Of a DNA stretch of 64,000 bases, positions 1 to 11,470 are shown in pieces (the stretch's first letter is position 1; every line of letters begins with the position of its first letter). The position numbers were made by a program, and so were the translations under genes. The notes under the pieces are model-generated. The model searched no databases, was not told where the DNA came from, and saw only the letters and a program-made list of their open reading frames with translations. Source of the stretch: Eulemur rufifrons (taxonomy: Eukaryota; Chordata; Mammalia; Primates; Lemuridae); the NCBI RefSeq assembly GCF_041146395.1, contig NC_090986.1:49078001-49142000 (forward strand), in the 5' to 3' direction.

Positions 1-365
1 GTGATTTTCCCCTGCCCACATCTACAGACTCATCTTTAAGTAATCTTTAAATTGTCCTACACCATAAAGCCAAACTGCATGAGTCATAAAATCTTTTTTA
101 TTATTCTTCTGCGTAGAATGCTTTTTTTCCAGCTTGCTTAATCTTACTCATAACTTAAAAATTTCTACCTTTGCCAGCCTACTTAGACGACCCTCTGTGG
201 TATCCCCATATCATCTGGCACTTTCCCTTGAATATTTTTTAAAATTTTTAATGTTTAATTATTATGGGTACATAATACTTGTATATATACTTATGGAGTA
301 TATATCATATTGTACCAGAAAGCCTCAGACAAACTGGAATGGGAAACATCGGAATACAAAGACAG
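1..365. other. Unassigned AT-rich sequence
   Basis: No gene is visible. The part around 227-332 loosely resembles the AT-rich 3'-UTR stretch of old L1M elements, but the match is too weak to call. The short open frame at 134-412 has no recognisable protein signature. Confidence 0.4.
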
Positions 366-450
366 ATTCATTATTTCTACATTCCCAGGCTAACACAATG
401 TCTGAAACTTAGTAGGCAGCCAATGAACCTCTATTAAATAAATTAAATAG
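366..450 (+). repeat. L2-like 3' end, degenerate
   Basis: The stretch follows the order of an L2 3' terminus: a segment like 'ccc-agcac', then 'acaatgtctg', then 'tagtaggcagccaatgaa', ending in an 'aaataaat' tail. Divergence is high, so this may instead be a related CR1/MIR-type 3' end. Confidence 0.4.
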
Positions 451-789
451 TAATTGATTGTGGAGCATCACTGAATTGCTTTTTTTGTCTTTTATCATTA
501 GAGCAATTCACCCCAGGAAGAGAAGAATGGAAATTTATAAGTCTTGGGGATTGCAAAACCTTTCTACTTCAATTTCCTAAGTGATATCCTCTTTTGAAGT
601 CTTATCTCCATTAAATTTATCCTCAGATTGTGTTAGGAGATCCTCTTTTGGACACCTTTAATGTCTGGACTGACTCTGAACTATCTTTTTATGATATGCT
701 TACACATACATGTGTTCACGTGCCCACAGTTTTCATGCAGATATTTTGCATTTAATATATAGTACAGTGTCTGGGACATGATGTTTTCT

Positions 790-1290
790 CAATAATTTTT
801 CCATGGATTTATTTATCCATTTTAGTAAGTATGTATTTAAGTGCTTCTGTCAAGTGAGAGAGATAAATATTAAGCAATCACTTACACAGTGTTTGCAATA
901 TTACAACTGAGATAAGCAAATAGAAAAAAAGAATATAATACTAGAGGTCCATTTAAGATAGGCATCTGACCTAAACTGGGATATCAGGTGGTGTTTCCCT
1001 GAGGATATAAGTTTGAGGAAGATATAAATGTTGAATTGATGTTAGCTAGGTGAAGGTGTGCAGACAGGAGGGCATTCCAAACAGAAGAACAAGAATATGC
1101 AAAGAACCAGTGGTAAGAAGCAAGAGATGACCAAGAATGAAAAGAATTACAGTACATTGGAATCTTGAAGAGCAAGTAGTTTGGTGGTGTTAGATAAGAG
1201 AGAAGAAGTGATCAGACAGAAATCAAACCATTGAGCCTTTCCAGGCCAAAGTAAGGATTTGAGTATTTTTTAAAGAAGCATTAAGAATCA
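790..1290 (-). repeat. L2 LINE fragment, antisense, left half
   Basis: Read on the plus strand this is the complement of the L2 ORF2/3' region. It includes 'gagggcattccaaacagaag' followed by 'atatgcaaag', which corresponds to the familiar L2 antisense 'gggcattccaggcagagg...gtgcaaagg'. The same order continues to about 1265. The fragment is cut by the L1 that begins near 1291, and L2-like antisense sequence resumes after that L1 ends. The element is decayed and non-coding. Confidence 0.6.
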
Positions 1291-2262
1291 GCCAAAGAAA
1301 CTATTACTAGAGCAAATAGACAACCTACAGGATGGCAGAAAATATTTGCATTCTGTACATCTGATAAAGTGCTGATAACAATAATCTATATAGAATTCAG
1401 GAAAATCAGACAGAAGAAAAACAAACCCATTAAAAAGTGGACAAAGGACATGAACAGAAACTTTTCAAAACAAGATAGACTAATGGCCAAGAAACATGAA
1501 AAAATGCTCAACATCTCTAATCATCAGGGAAATGCAAATCAAAACCACAATGAGATACCCCTTAACTCCAGTGAAAATGGCTTTTATCAAAAAGTCCCCA
1601 AACAACAAATGATGTGGATGTGGAGAGATAGGAATACTCATGTACTGCTTGTGGGACTGCAGACTAGTACAAGCTCTGTGGAAAGTAATATGGAGATACC
1701 TCAAAGAGCTAAAAGTAGAACTACGATTTGATCCAGCAATCCCACTACTGGGCATCTATCCAAAGAAAAAAAGGACATTCTGCACTCAAATGTTCATAGT
1801 AGCACAATTCACAATTGCAAAAATGTGGAAACAACCCAAATGCTCATCAGTACATGAGTGGATTAATAAAATGTGTTATGTGTATGCCAAGGAGTACTAT
1901 TCAGCCGCAAAAAACAGTGGTGGACTAACACCTCTTGTATTATCCTGGATGGAGCTGGAGCCCATTCTACTAAGTGAAGTATCACAAGAATGGAAAAACA
2001 AGCACCCCATATGCTTATCATCAAATTGTTACTAACTGATCAACACTTATGTGCACATATGGAAGTAACATTTATTGGGTGACAGGCATGTGGGAGAGAG
2101 GAGGAGGGGATGGGTATATTCACACCTAATGGGTGCGGTGTGCACTATCTAGGGGATGGACATGCTGGTAGCTCTGACTTGGGCAGTGCAAAGGCAATAT
2201 ATGTAATCTAAATGTTTGTACCCCCATAATATTCTGAAATAAAATAAAAAAAATTTAAAAAT
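1291..2262 (+). mobile_element. 5'-truncated L1, ORF2 C-terminus plus 3' UTR
   Basis: The element runs from the last part of ORF2 to a short A-rich tail (2240-2262). Recognisable landmarks are the 'aatagacaacctacag' block near 1315, the 'attaaaaagtggacaaagg' block near 1430, the 'ccagcaatcccactactgg' block near 1735, and the 3' UTR from about 2050. The 3' end has the motif 'tttgtacccccataat' just before the tail. The same type of end occurs at 19313-19612 and 24192-24386, which suggests a strepsirrhine L1 lineage. I see no clear target-site duplication. It is inserted inside an antisense L2 copy. Confidence 0.92.
1369..2035 (+). pseudogene. L1 ORF2 C-terminal remnant
   Basis: This is a broken coding remnant of the L1 ORF2 C-terminal domain, split over at least two frames. 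The first frame (1369-1731) holds a peptide like '[18 protein letters not shown]'. The second (1640-2035) holds '[13 protein letters not shown]' and a 'WKQPKC...EWINKM' block, all typical of the region downstream of the reverse transcriptase. The frames overlap near 1640-1731, so a frameshift separates them. There is no promoter or intact start, and the piece covers only the last fifth or so of ORF2. It is not expected to make protein. Confidence 0.88.
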
Positions 2263-3150
2263 CAATTGATGGGTCTTAGGAGATGACATCATAATATTTT
2301 ATTTTAAAAGCAACTGAAGTGTGAGGAAAAGAATATAGTGAGGCCAAATAAATAAATAAATATGAGACTAGGAGTCCCAGTAAAAGATGAAGTAGCCAGA
2401 CCAAGTTAGAAATAATGCACATGGTAATAATGAAATGGATCTTAGAAGGTAAACAAGGAAATTCAATGAGTGATGAAATATGATGGGTGAGGGAGAAAGC
2501 TGTGTCAAGTCAATAGGATGGGTTTTACTCCATTTTCTAGGATAGCATAACTAGAAATAGAATATAGAAATGAGTAATGGATAGAATGGATATATTAAAA
2601 ATCAAAAGAAATAGTATGGTCTTAATGATAATGGTACTATTAAAATATTTGAATAGAAATTTGAAGTTGAAGAAGTCAAGTATAAAAGAAAGAGGGCTGA
2701 AAAGGAAAATTTACAGTAAGGTTTGAAAGAGACAAATGAAGGATAATATCATTTTCAGAGGTCATCACAAAAGTGAAAGTCCTCTTTATGTTTTTATTTT
2801 TGAACTGTGGGATGGGATGAGCAAGAAGAATATGATAATTTTAAAAGGGAGGTGGAATGATGTGAAGCTAAAAGTCACTTGATGAGAAAGGACAAAATTG
2901 AGTGATAATGGCGAATGGATTAAGGTATTCAATGAATTATTGACTTGTTATTAAAGAAGCTATAAATAAATGATTAAGCACAAAGAGAGGAAACAAGTGA
3001 GCCAGGTGTTGAAGTCATCATCATCAAGGAGAGTGGAGGAATTGTATTGATCCTTTGGAAAAGTTGCAGAGTGATATGGCAAGACTTCAAATAAGTGGTG
3101 ATAAGTAAGGAGGAAGTAGGAGAGAGAATTTCAGTGTGAGGTGACGGCAG
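2263..3150 (-). repeat. L2 LINE fragment, antisense, right half
   Basis: Beyond the L1 tail, L2-like antisense sequence resumes. It includes 'gagatgacatcataat', 'gatgaagtagccagacc' and 'gatgggtgagggagaaagctgtgtcaa', in the order seen in antisense L2 ORF2. It appears to be the other half of the copy at 790-1290, split by the L1. The far boundary is indistinct. Confidence 0.5.
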
Positions 3151-3276
3151 ATCAACAGTTTAAAATTTGTACTACAGCATACAGTCAATGTTGGATATAC
3201 CTCCCTCTTCAGTTGAGTTTGGGAGATTTGAAATAGTAATATTACTATTTTTGTGCTCTAGCACCATTTTATGTTT

Positions 3277-3770
3277 TATGATTCTTTTAATTGCAAGAGA
3301 CAGGTATACAATTCAAATTAACTTTTTTAAAAAATGGGAATATATGTATTAATACTTCAACTGAAAATCTACTTTTGTGCATATCTTGGTGCAGATGTTC
3401 ACAAGTGATGAGGGATTCTCTCTCTCTTTCCTGAAATCTTTGCTCTGTGAAAGTGTAACAACAGGGAGGCACTCACAAGATGGTGGCAAAAATAATTTTG
3501 GCAACTTGAGATCTATATCATAATTAGTTCTCACATCATTCACTCTTTTCAGAAAATACCAACAAAAATTATGAGAAGAGATTGTACTGGCCCTGTTTTA
3601 AATAATATCCTTAAACAGATCACTGTGGCTAGTGAGATGTTGTATTCTGGTTGATGAGACCTCATTCACGTGGCTACACTTTTGGGAGGAGTAAAGAAGG
3701 GGTGACTCCTCTAAAACTATGTAGAATTAGTTCACTTTTGGAAAATGGATACTATTTTCATGGGAAGGGA
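3277..3770. repeat. Ancient mammal-wide repeat, family not assigned
   Basis: The order 'ttgcaagagacaggtatac', 'tcacaagatggtggcaa' and 'cagatcactgtggctag' followed by 'ttcacgtggctac' recalls a widespread mammalian repeat in which 'ttgcaagtgacagaaac' precedes 'ccaatcactgtggcca'. I cannot name the family with confidence. There is no coding signal. Confidence 0.4.
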
Positions 3771-4136
3771 GAATCTCCTAAACCTTCAAAAACATTTTTG
3801 CACAATGAGCCTTAAAGTCAACATTTCTAAACTAAACTCATCTTTCTCTAAAAATCTATTTTCCCTTCCTTCCTTATTTCTCAATCAGTGACCTTTTCAC
3901 TTTTGTTCAAGCAGTTATTCTGGGAGTCATCCCTGGCTCTTTCATAAAGGACAATTTTTAAGTAATTAGAAAAGCATTTGAAGAAAAATATTAAGATGTA
4001 GTTAAGGCTTATGACAGAGTAAAGAAAGATTCCTGAAGTATTTAAATGCTGATAAAATTTACTGGTTATATTTTGGAACTGGTAATCCAAGAAACAATAA
4101 TTACTATGATTATTTTTAGTCAGAATTCATTTTCAT
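3771..4136. other. No recognised feature
   Basis: AT-rich DNA with no repeat or gene that I can name. The open frame at 3881-4090 (minus) has no family signature. Confidence 0.4.
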
Positions 4137-4372
4137 AGAGTGGTTTAAGATGATAGGGTATGGAGTCAGACAAACTTTTGTATGCACTCTAGTCTAATAA
4201 ACAATACTGTATTTAATATTAGATAAGTTTCTTCATCTGTAAAATAGAGACAGTTTTTTAACCATCTTCATACATATAATGTACAGATAAAATGAGATGA
4301 TGCATTTAATGTAATATCTCTATATGGTATATTGTTCATGGTATATATTCAATAAATAGGAGATATTATTAT
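4137..4372 (+). repeat. MIR SINE
   Basis: The MIR layout is visible in order: 'gtatggagtcagac' (the tRNA-derived 'gactctggagccagac' region), then 'tttcttcatctgtaaaatag', then 'aaaatgagatgatgca', and a 'tattcaataaatag' end. It is well diverged, as expected for an ancient mammalian SINE. Confidence 0.72.
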
Positions 4373-5075
4373 ATTATAATTAGAAATTTTCTCTCCATTG
4401 GGAGTTGGCCTTTTCTCTTTGTTATGTCTTTCACACAAGGAGTATGCTGCTTTCTTATTTCAGAACAGGTTATATTTTTGTGTGAATTGCCTGGTGGTGT
4501 CAGGGAGGCCATGTTCCTAGCTAATCACTTGGATTATTTTATATAGACATCACAACAATGGAAAATGGAAACCTGCCTGGCATCTGACTGCAGAGTAATA
4601 CCTCTTGGGAATTACCTTCTCTTTAGGCTCAAAAAGAGAAGATAAGAAAAGGAAAGCTGATCTGTTTCAGAATATAAAACTAGAAAGAAGAGTCAAAAAA
4701 CAGAAGTATGACTTAAATTTAGGCAGATATTTTTCAATTCATTTTTAGTTTTGCTTCAGCAACCTAAACCTCATTTTTTGTGGTGATTTAAATGATTCTA
4801 TCTACAGTCCTTTTCTGCCTCTCTTCCCTGTTTAATTTTAACAGTAGGGCTAATTAAGAGCATCTGAGACATTGTAGCAACTAGTCAAACCCCATTTTAA
4901 TTGTTTAATCAATAAAGCAAATAAGTGTTCTGCAAACTATATTAGTTTTGCTTTTTTTCCTCTTAGAAAGGTGTATGTATGTATTCAAGTAGAGGTTAAA
5001 AAGATAGCATAGATACAATAACCCATTATAATTTGTTACTTCCTTGTGTGATAGACCTAAATTGAAATAAATAGT
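4373..5075. other. No recognised feature
   Basis: I see no coding or named repeat content in this stretch. Confidence 0.4.
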
Positions 5076-5715
5076 TCATTATACTTCTGCAAATTAGTGT
5101 AACCTCTATGGAAAAATGTATGGAGCTTCCTCAAAGACACAGATGTAGATTTACCATTCAATCCAACAATCCCACTACTGGATAACTACCCAAAGGAAAA
5201 TCAGTTATTTTATAAAAAAGATACCTTCACTCAAATGGTTATTGCAGCACAATTAACAATTGCAAAGAAGTGGAATTAACCTAAGCCCATCAATTCATGA
5301 GTGGATTAAGAAAATGTGGAAACACACACACACACACACACACACACCCATGGAATACTACTCAGCCATAAAAAGGAATGAAATAATATCCTCTGTAGCA
5401 ACTTAGATGGAATTGGAGATCATTACCCTAAATGAAGTATATCAGGAAAGGAAAAACAAATACCACATGTACTCTCCAATAATTGAGAGATAATCAATGG
5501 GTACATATGGGCATAAAGAGATATAAAGGTCATAGGCAATCAAGTAGGGGGAAGGGGGGAGGAGGGGAAGGGTAAAAACCTACCTATCAGGTACAAAGAA
5601 CACTATTTGGGTGATGGGTACTCTAAAAGCCCTGACTTATGTATTATAAAAGGTATCCATATAACAAAAACATTTGTACCCCTTTAATATTTTTAATTTA
5701 AAAAAATTTAAAAAA
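5076..5715 (+). mobile_element. 5'-truncated L1, last part of ORF2 and 3' UTR
   Basis: The 'ccaacaatcccactactgg' block near 5165, 'attgcagcacaattaacaat' near 5243, and 'tggaatactactcagccata' near 5351 mark the L1 ORF2 C-terminus. The 3' UTR follows, with a purine-rich 'gggggaagggggga' run and an end like 'catttgtacccctttaat' before an A/T-rich tail. A CA microsatellite has grown inside the ORF2 part. The 3' end differs from the L1 at 1291-2262, so it is probably an older subfamily. Confidence 0.88.
5322..5347. repeat. (CA)n microsatellite inside L1
   Basis: A perfect CA run of about 13 units lies between 'gtgga' and 'cccatgg', at the place where L1 ORF2 normally reads 'cacatatacaccatgg'. It is therefore an expansion of an L1-internal CA-rich site. 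Confidence 0.95.
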
Positions 5716-6127
5716 TGAAACAGGTAGCTTAAAAAAGGTTTATTATGCTTCTGAGAACTAATTAAACAAATTTATGACACAAAGTCAACCTACCCTTATA
5801 TGTGCATATTCCTATACCATGCAAATCTATTTAGACAATGGAAAGAACTCATATTATGTAAATAGGTGTCAGAGTGTAGGAACTTTCTTTCTCCTCACCT
5901 CATGTTTTTTTTGTTGAGGGACAGTAATTAGTGTAACACAACGTGACTCTTTTAGCTTTCCCTAACATTTCTTACCAGGATAAGATTAGTAAATTATTAA
6001 ACTGATAAATTTTGAAACAGGAACTGAGTAAATGTGCTCAGCATCATCCATCTTCTTTCTCTTTTGGTATTAGCCTCTTTACAGAGAGAATTCATTCTGT
6101 TCTCTGGTGGATGCTTCCTTAAGCTTA
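5716..6127. other. No recognised feature
   Basis: AT-rich flank between an L1 tail and a MER20 copy. Nothing nameable is seen. Confidence 0.4.
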
Positions 6128-6345
6128 TCCAGGTTTTGTCAACCATGGCACCATTAATATTTTGGCCCAGATAATTCTTTGTTGTATAGGCTGTTATGTG
6201 CATTGTAGAATCCTTGGCAGCATCTCTGGCTTATACTCACCAGTTACCACTAGCACTCCCCCACTTGTGATAACCAAAAGTTTCTCCAGGTGTTGCTACA
6301 TGCCTCTTGGGCATGGGAAGTTTCCCACAATTAAAAACCACTGCT
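6128..6345 (-). mobile_element. MER20 (non-autonomous hAT DNA transposon)
   Basis: The sequence follows the complement of MER20 nearly end to end. It reads 'gtcaaccatggcaccatt', 'ttggcccagataattctttg', 'ttggcagcatctctggc', 'tagcactcccccacttgtg', 'accaaaagtttctccagg' and 'aaaaccactgctt'. About 218 bp matches the usual full length. No transposase is encoded. MER20 copies are known elsewhere as sources of regulatory sites in placental mammals, but nothing here shows activity. Confidence 0.75.
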
Positions 6346-6815
6346 TTCAGTCTTACCTTCTCAATGTCTGAGACTGATGTACCTAAACCAGATTCTACAG
6401 TAACTTTATCAGTAACAAAGCTGGTACCTTAACTTCCATCTATGTAACTCTTTGTCTCTCTCAAACAGTCCAAACTTTGAAAGAATGTAGGTTATTGGTC
6501 TTCTACAACCTCAATTATGGAGAATACAATTAGATTGGTTTATCTGTTTGAAAAAGAAAAAAAAAAAACTATAAATGCACTATGAACCCATTGATAGAAG
6601 GATTACAAAGAGTTAAAAAATGCTAAAACATAATCTTTACCTCCCCTCATATTAATAATTTGCATGAAGGGTGTATTTTGCTTATTAAGCAGACTTTATC
6701 TCTTTAGACATGGAATAAGATGGCAAGCTTTGGATGGCAAGATTGGAACATAAATAAAGGGATATACTTTCCCAGTCTCACTTTGCCCAAAAACTCTTTC
6801 TCACACTGTTAATAT
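6346..6815. other. No recognised feature
   Basis: Spacer between MER20 and an MIR; it contains an A-rich run near 6551-6570. No gene signal. Confidence 0.4.
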
Positions 6816-7048
6816 TAATAGACAAGAATGTAGGTTCTGGTGTCAGACAAGCTTAAGTCTTTTATTAGCTCTGTAACTGTATTTAATATAAAAATTTCCA
6901 CTAATCTTATTTTTCACCTCTCAAAGGGGATAATATTAGTACCTCTTTCATATATTTTTATTTTTAAACATTACATTAGATAATATGTGTCAAGTACTAA
7001 TCACGGTATCTGGCATATAGGAAGCACTAAAAAATGACAGTCATTATT
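6816..7048 (+). repeat. MIR SINE
   Basis: The MIR order is visible: 'gtaggttctggtgtcagac', 'tattagctctgtaactgt', 'tcacctctcaaaggggataatattagtacctc' (split by substitutions), 'gtatctggcatataggaagc' and a terminal 'tcattatt'. Confidence 0.72.
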
Positions 7049-9790
7049 CTAATTCACACTCAAAATGATGACAGCAGGACAATTATCTATTATGGCGTGC
7101 CCAGGGCAGAAAGCAGAGGGATCACTGACACTCTGGGATCAGCAGAGATGAGAAGGACTATTTAGAACATCAGACAAGGGAATGTAAGTCACCCAGTTGC
7201 TTAGCAAGCTTAGAAGGATACAGGGGATCGTGAGACTGTAGCTTCAGAGCATATAACAACAGAGTGGGAACATCCTCAAAGAGTGGAAGAGAGAGATTTA
7301 CTAGTCATTAAAGAAAAAAGTCACAGAAAAACATCAACATAAGTACTTACCTTAGTTGGAAGAAAAACATTCTTAGTTGGTAGAAAGTATACTTTGGTTT
7401 TAGTGAATGCAGAAGATGTCAAAGAAAGCCCTGTAGGCAGTCCACTTCTGAAGGTCTTACTCTTTCATCAGAAGATAACTGGAGAGAACAAGAAAATAAG
7501 ATGACACAAAGCAGACAGACAATGCCAGTATTCAAATATTTGCTCTAATCTCACAAGATTTAGAGTTCCATTGACTTGGAAATAATGATTAGATAAAAAT
7601 AAGGATTGCTCTACATATTGAAATTAAAAACATATGGAATACATTGTTTAATTTTCCAGTAAATGTTTTGGTGGCTCTCAGTTAATCAGCTCATTTCCAA
7701 AGATCCAATAAAAGGACTCTGTTCAAGTGCTGTTAAAATAGAAACAGATGAACTCAAGTGGACACAACCAACCACATGAACACAGTGAGGGTGCATAGGA
7801 AACAACTTTTCACAATTGTGTCTGACAGCTGTATTGATTCTAGTTGTAGAAGTGGTGCCTGAGTGGGGATTGTTACCAGATAACCTATTCTGGCAGTAGC
7901 AGGTTAGAGAGACATTTTCACATTGTGTAAAGTAGGATCAATGGCCCTAGGGTACACCCTTGCCCCTACCTGCTCAGCTGGCAAGGTATTGACACAAAGG
8001 TAGGTAACAAGCGAGGAATCAGGTGGGGATGTGAAATACAGAGTACTGGTATTATGCTTTCTTCTTATTGCTCAGGTAGAGTTTTACTTAGTTTCACTAA
8101 CTCATTTGGGAAGTCATATTGATGGGTCAGTAGAGAAGACATCACAGAGAAAATGTAAAAGAGAAGGAAATGACATACATAAGAAATTCTCCTATACATT
8201 TTACTCTTTGAAGATTTTTGCAAGAAGAGATAGAGTGACATCTTTGATTATACACATTTCAATGTTCCCAATTAGGTCAGTTTATCTTTGGTTATTGTGC
8301 AATTGAACACGTAGGCAAAAAGCGTACACTCCCTTTGAGATCTATGATTAGAAGCAGTTCTGTACTCTGGAAACAGGAAAGGCAACGTGATTATCCTTCT
8401 CTTATATCTTAAGACTTCTATCACAATTTGAAGAATTCAATGTATACATAGTTACTTCTATGCTTCATGTCACCTGGAAAGCATTTAAATAGAAATCTAG
8501 AGAGATGCAAAAATTTAGTCTCTGGAAATATTTTTTCACTTACATCTTAATTTAAACAAAACCCTTAAACATATAATGTCATATATGAGATAGAGATATT
8601 ATTTTTCATGTATATCAGTTTCTACATTAACCATATCAATTCATAATTTTGAGGGAAACCATAATGTAAAACTGAGCTGTTTTGCTATTAGAATGTAACT
8701 GTGATGCTATAAAACTACTAAAACATAAACAAATTAAAATAGTGTACTTGGGGAGTAGTGAGCTATATTTTCAAAAACTCTAAATAATCTTTGTAAGACT
8801 GCTCTGACCTATTTTGATGGCATAGATTCTCAAGGGACTTTGAAAAAGCAAAAGTTCTGTGTCATTATTGTGATTTTATCTGCACACACAGTGTATAATG
8901 GAGAAATGAAGCCAAAATTCAAGTCCAAATCATGGCTTATCTTCTTGACCTTTGAAAGTTTGATACCTTAAGTTGATTTTTTTTTAATTTAATATTTCTT
9001 AGACTTATTTCCTATATACAGCACACTACACCATAAGACATAGCTGATAATGCCCAGCTGCTCATAAAATGATGAAAGTGTTAGGGAAGCCTGGAATTTG
9101 AGAATTTCCCTTAAATGAAATATGTTCTTTCTGATCTCTATGGACATGAATAGGCAGTTTCCTTTAGCTAGATTGTTCACTATCCAGTTCAATCCTATGT
9201 GTTCTTCAGGACTCAATTCAGATGTTAGTTTCCGTATTTATATACAGTCTGCTTGACTAAGTTATCAGCGGGGTCTTATGCAACTTTGTGCCCATTTGGT
9301 TTCTGCTCCTATTATTCATCCAAAAAAATATTTGCTAAATGAAATGTTTATCCATCTTGGGTAGCAAAGTTGACAGGTAATCAGTCTCAGCTACAGATAC
9401 TGAAAGAAAGGTTAGTCTGGAGGATAGAAGATAATGAAAGAAAAAAATAATTATTTTGATTCATGATACTACTATTTGTCCAGTCATTCATCCCTAACCC
9501 TAGGACTCATCCTGTAAAAACTTATTTTAATTTTATCTAATTTCCAATAAGTTATGCTTCTGACAATTTTACTCTGCCAGATTTGAAAATCTACCACCTT
9601 CTTATGCACATCAAATATTATGGCCCCAGTTTAAGACCTAATTTGCAATTTCACCAAAAAAAAATTGTTGCTGATTTCATGTATATACTTCTAGTATATA
9701 AAACAAATATGCTTAGTATATATTTTCTTTAAATTGTAATACTTATTGCTGTTTACTTTATAAGTAATCCCCTCTTTTTCCTAATTAGAA
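7049..9790. other. Long unassigned stretch, no gene seen
   Basis: About 2.7 kb without a nameable gene or strong repeat. A weak L2-like piece may lie near 9205-9295 ('cttcaggactcaattcagatg'). Open frames at 8031-8306 and 8989-9216 are short and without family signature. The sequence may be unique or contain repeats too decayed to recognise by eye. Confidence 0.4.
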
Positions 9791-10170
9791 AAGTCTTACT
9801 AAGTTCTAACTCTGTGTCCTACACTATACTAAAGAATACAGGGGAGATGAAAACAAGTTTCTATCTCCAAATAATTATCCTTGAGGTGCTTATATATCTA
9901 AGTAGAGAGAAAAAAAGCAAATATAAATCAAGGACAGCTGGGACATGTGTAAGCTTTGTAAATGTTTGTGGAATGGCTCAGTAAAGTTTAGCTTTGTAAG
10001 ATAAAGATCACAAGAGCAATGGTAATGTAGAGATTAAGGAACTCAGTGAATATTTCAGGAAAGAGAAGCCAGTAAAAAGATAGGTAGATGTCAGAGGTTC
10101 AGGGTAATTTGAGGAAGTAGACAGTGGAAGATAGTTTGGGTGACAGAAGCAGGGGCCTCAGATGTTAGGA
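9791..10170 (-). repeat. L2 fragment, antisense, degenerate
   Basis: The opening 'ctctgtgtcctacactatactaaag' area, then 'gaggtgcttatatatcta' and 'gggacatgtgtaagc', follow the antisense L2 3' end ('tatgtgccaggcactgtgc...ggagcttacattcta'). The remainder is consistent with L2 but weak. Confidence 0.48.
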
Positions 10171-11278
10171 CCTTTAAGAAAGAGGCTTTAACACAGGAAC
10201 ACAGCTTGGCATTTTCAAAGAAAACTTGCCAGAAATGAACACACTCTATGAAAATCCTTTGTCATTTTCCAAGCTCACATATTTTGCTTTCTTCATCATG
10301 CCAGTTGGCTGTGACCTGGGAGTTGTTCATAGATGTTATCTCTCGCATGCACCCTCGGAACTAAGTGCTGTTTGCTCTGATTTCGCAGTATCTGAACTCA
10401 TCTTGTTCCTCATTCATCATTATTTTCATGGATTAGATCTTTGGCATGCTTTATATACCTTTGAATGGTGTGTCTTAAGTGTTCTTGGAATATAATTTCT
10501 AATTTTGACAAGGATTGGAAACTGAAACATGGGCTGCAAGCTGGTGGCTCAGTTTGAAAAGCCCAAACATTGTACAATCTAACAAGAAATACTCCCAACT
10601 AAGAACAAAACAACAGACGTTTTATTGGCTAGGTCAGAAAATGGCATCTGTTAAACTCACCTGGCAGAAGTGTTGCTTTTGGTCCACATGGGAGCTAATG
10701 AAAAGGAAAGTGCAAAACACATACAGAGAACATGGGCCTTCACAGAGAGATGTCAGTAATTAGGTGAATTTGCTTATGTGCTACAGATGGCTGACACCAG
10801 AACCATATAATGTGACTGAATTTATATTGTGTTCTTGGTTTCGTAGTAGAAAAACTATTACTCTTTTCATTTTCTGAGTGTGGCTATGATTCCAAGGGTA
10901 TTTAGTGGTAATGGTCTGTATTTTGATCTGAGTAAGAATAGACTTCCATATTCATAAATAGGATAGGCTTCTCTTTTAAAAAGTAGAACTGAACTGCCTT
11001 TGGCAAGGTGTTTCTAGATGTTCACAGATAGGAAAGGGGAGTTTCCACATGGTTATTTTGCTGATAGATCATTTAACACTCAGGTGAACAGAGTAGCAAA
11101 ATTGCCCAATTTTAGTTTTCTGTTAAAGATTGAGTCTGCTGGATATACTCTCTAATAAGAGTTAGATTTAATCCTCTGAAATAGTTAAAAGAATAGAAGG
11201 GTGCAGAGACATCAGTGGAGAAACATTGAAAGAAAAGGAGAAAATGTCAGCACCATCATTCCATAGTTTTCTTACCAT
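10171..11278. other. No recognised feature
   Basis: About 1.1 kb with short open frames (10226-10495 plus, 10515-10763 plus) that look like no known protein. No repeat named. Confidence 0.4.
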
Positions 11279-11470
11279 TTTTTTTTTTTTTTTCCAAGAC
11301 AAAGGCTTTGGGAGAACTTTATTTTCTACCTTAAGTCTTTGGTCTATTGTATGTCTTTAGTCTCCTCATTTCTCCTATTTTATTTTGAAGCTATTAATTA
11401 AACCTTGGCTGTAGAAAAACCTTGGCCAATAGTCTTATTCTATAATTAATTTGATGTTGTTTGCTTTCTT
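11279..11470 (-). pseudogene. Possible poly(A)-tailed retrocopy, source unknown
   Basis: A run of about 16 T on the plus strand is followed, 25-30 bases later, by 'tttatt'. On the minus strand this reads as an AATAAA polyadenylation signal followed about 20-25 bases later by a poly(A) tail, the layout of a reverse-transcribed mRNA 3' end. The upstream sequence is not recognised. A weak direct match ('tttcttac') occurs at both ends (about 11265 and 11464) and may be a decayed target duplication. It could also be chance. Confidence 0.3.

Noticed and set aside
1640..2035. 131-codon plus-strand open frame
   Set aside because: It is decayed L1 ORF2 C-terminal sequence, annotated as such and not as a gene.
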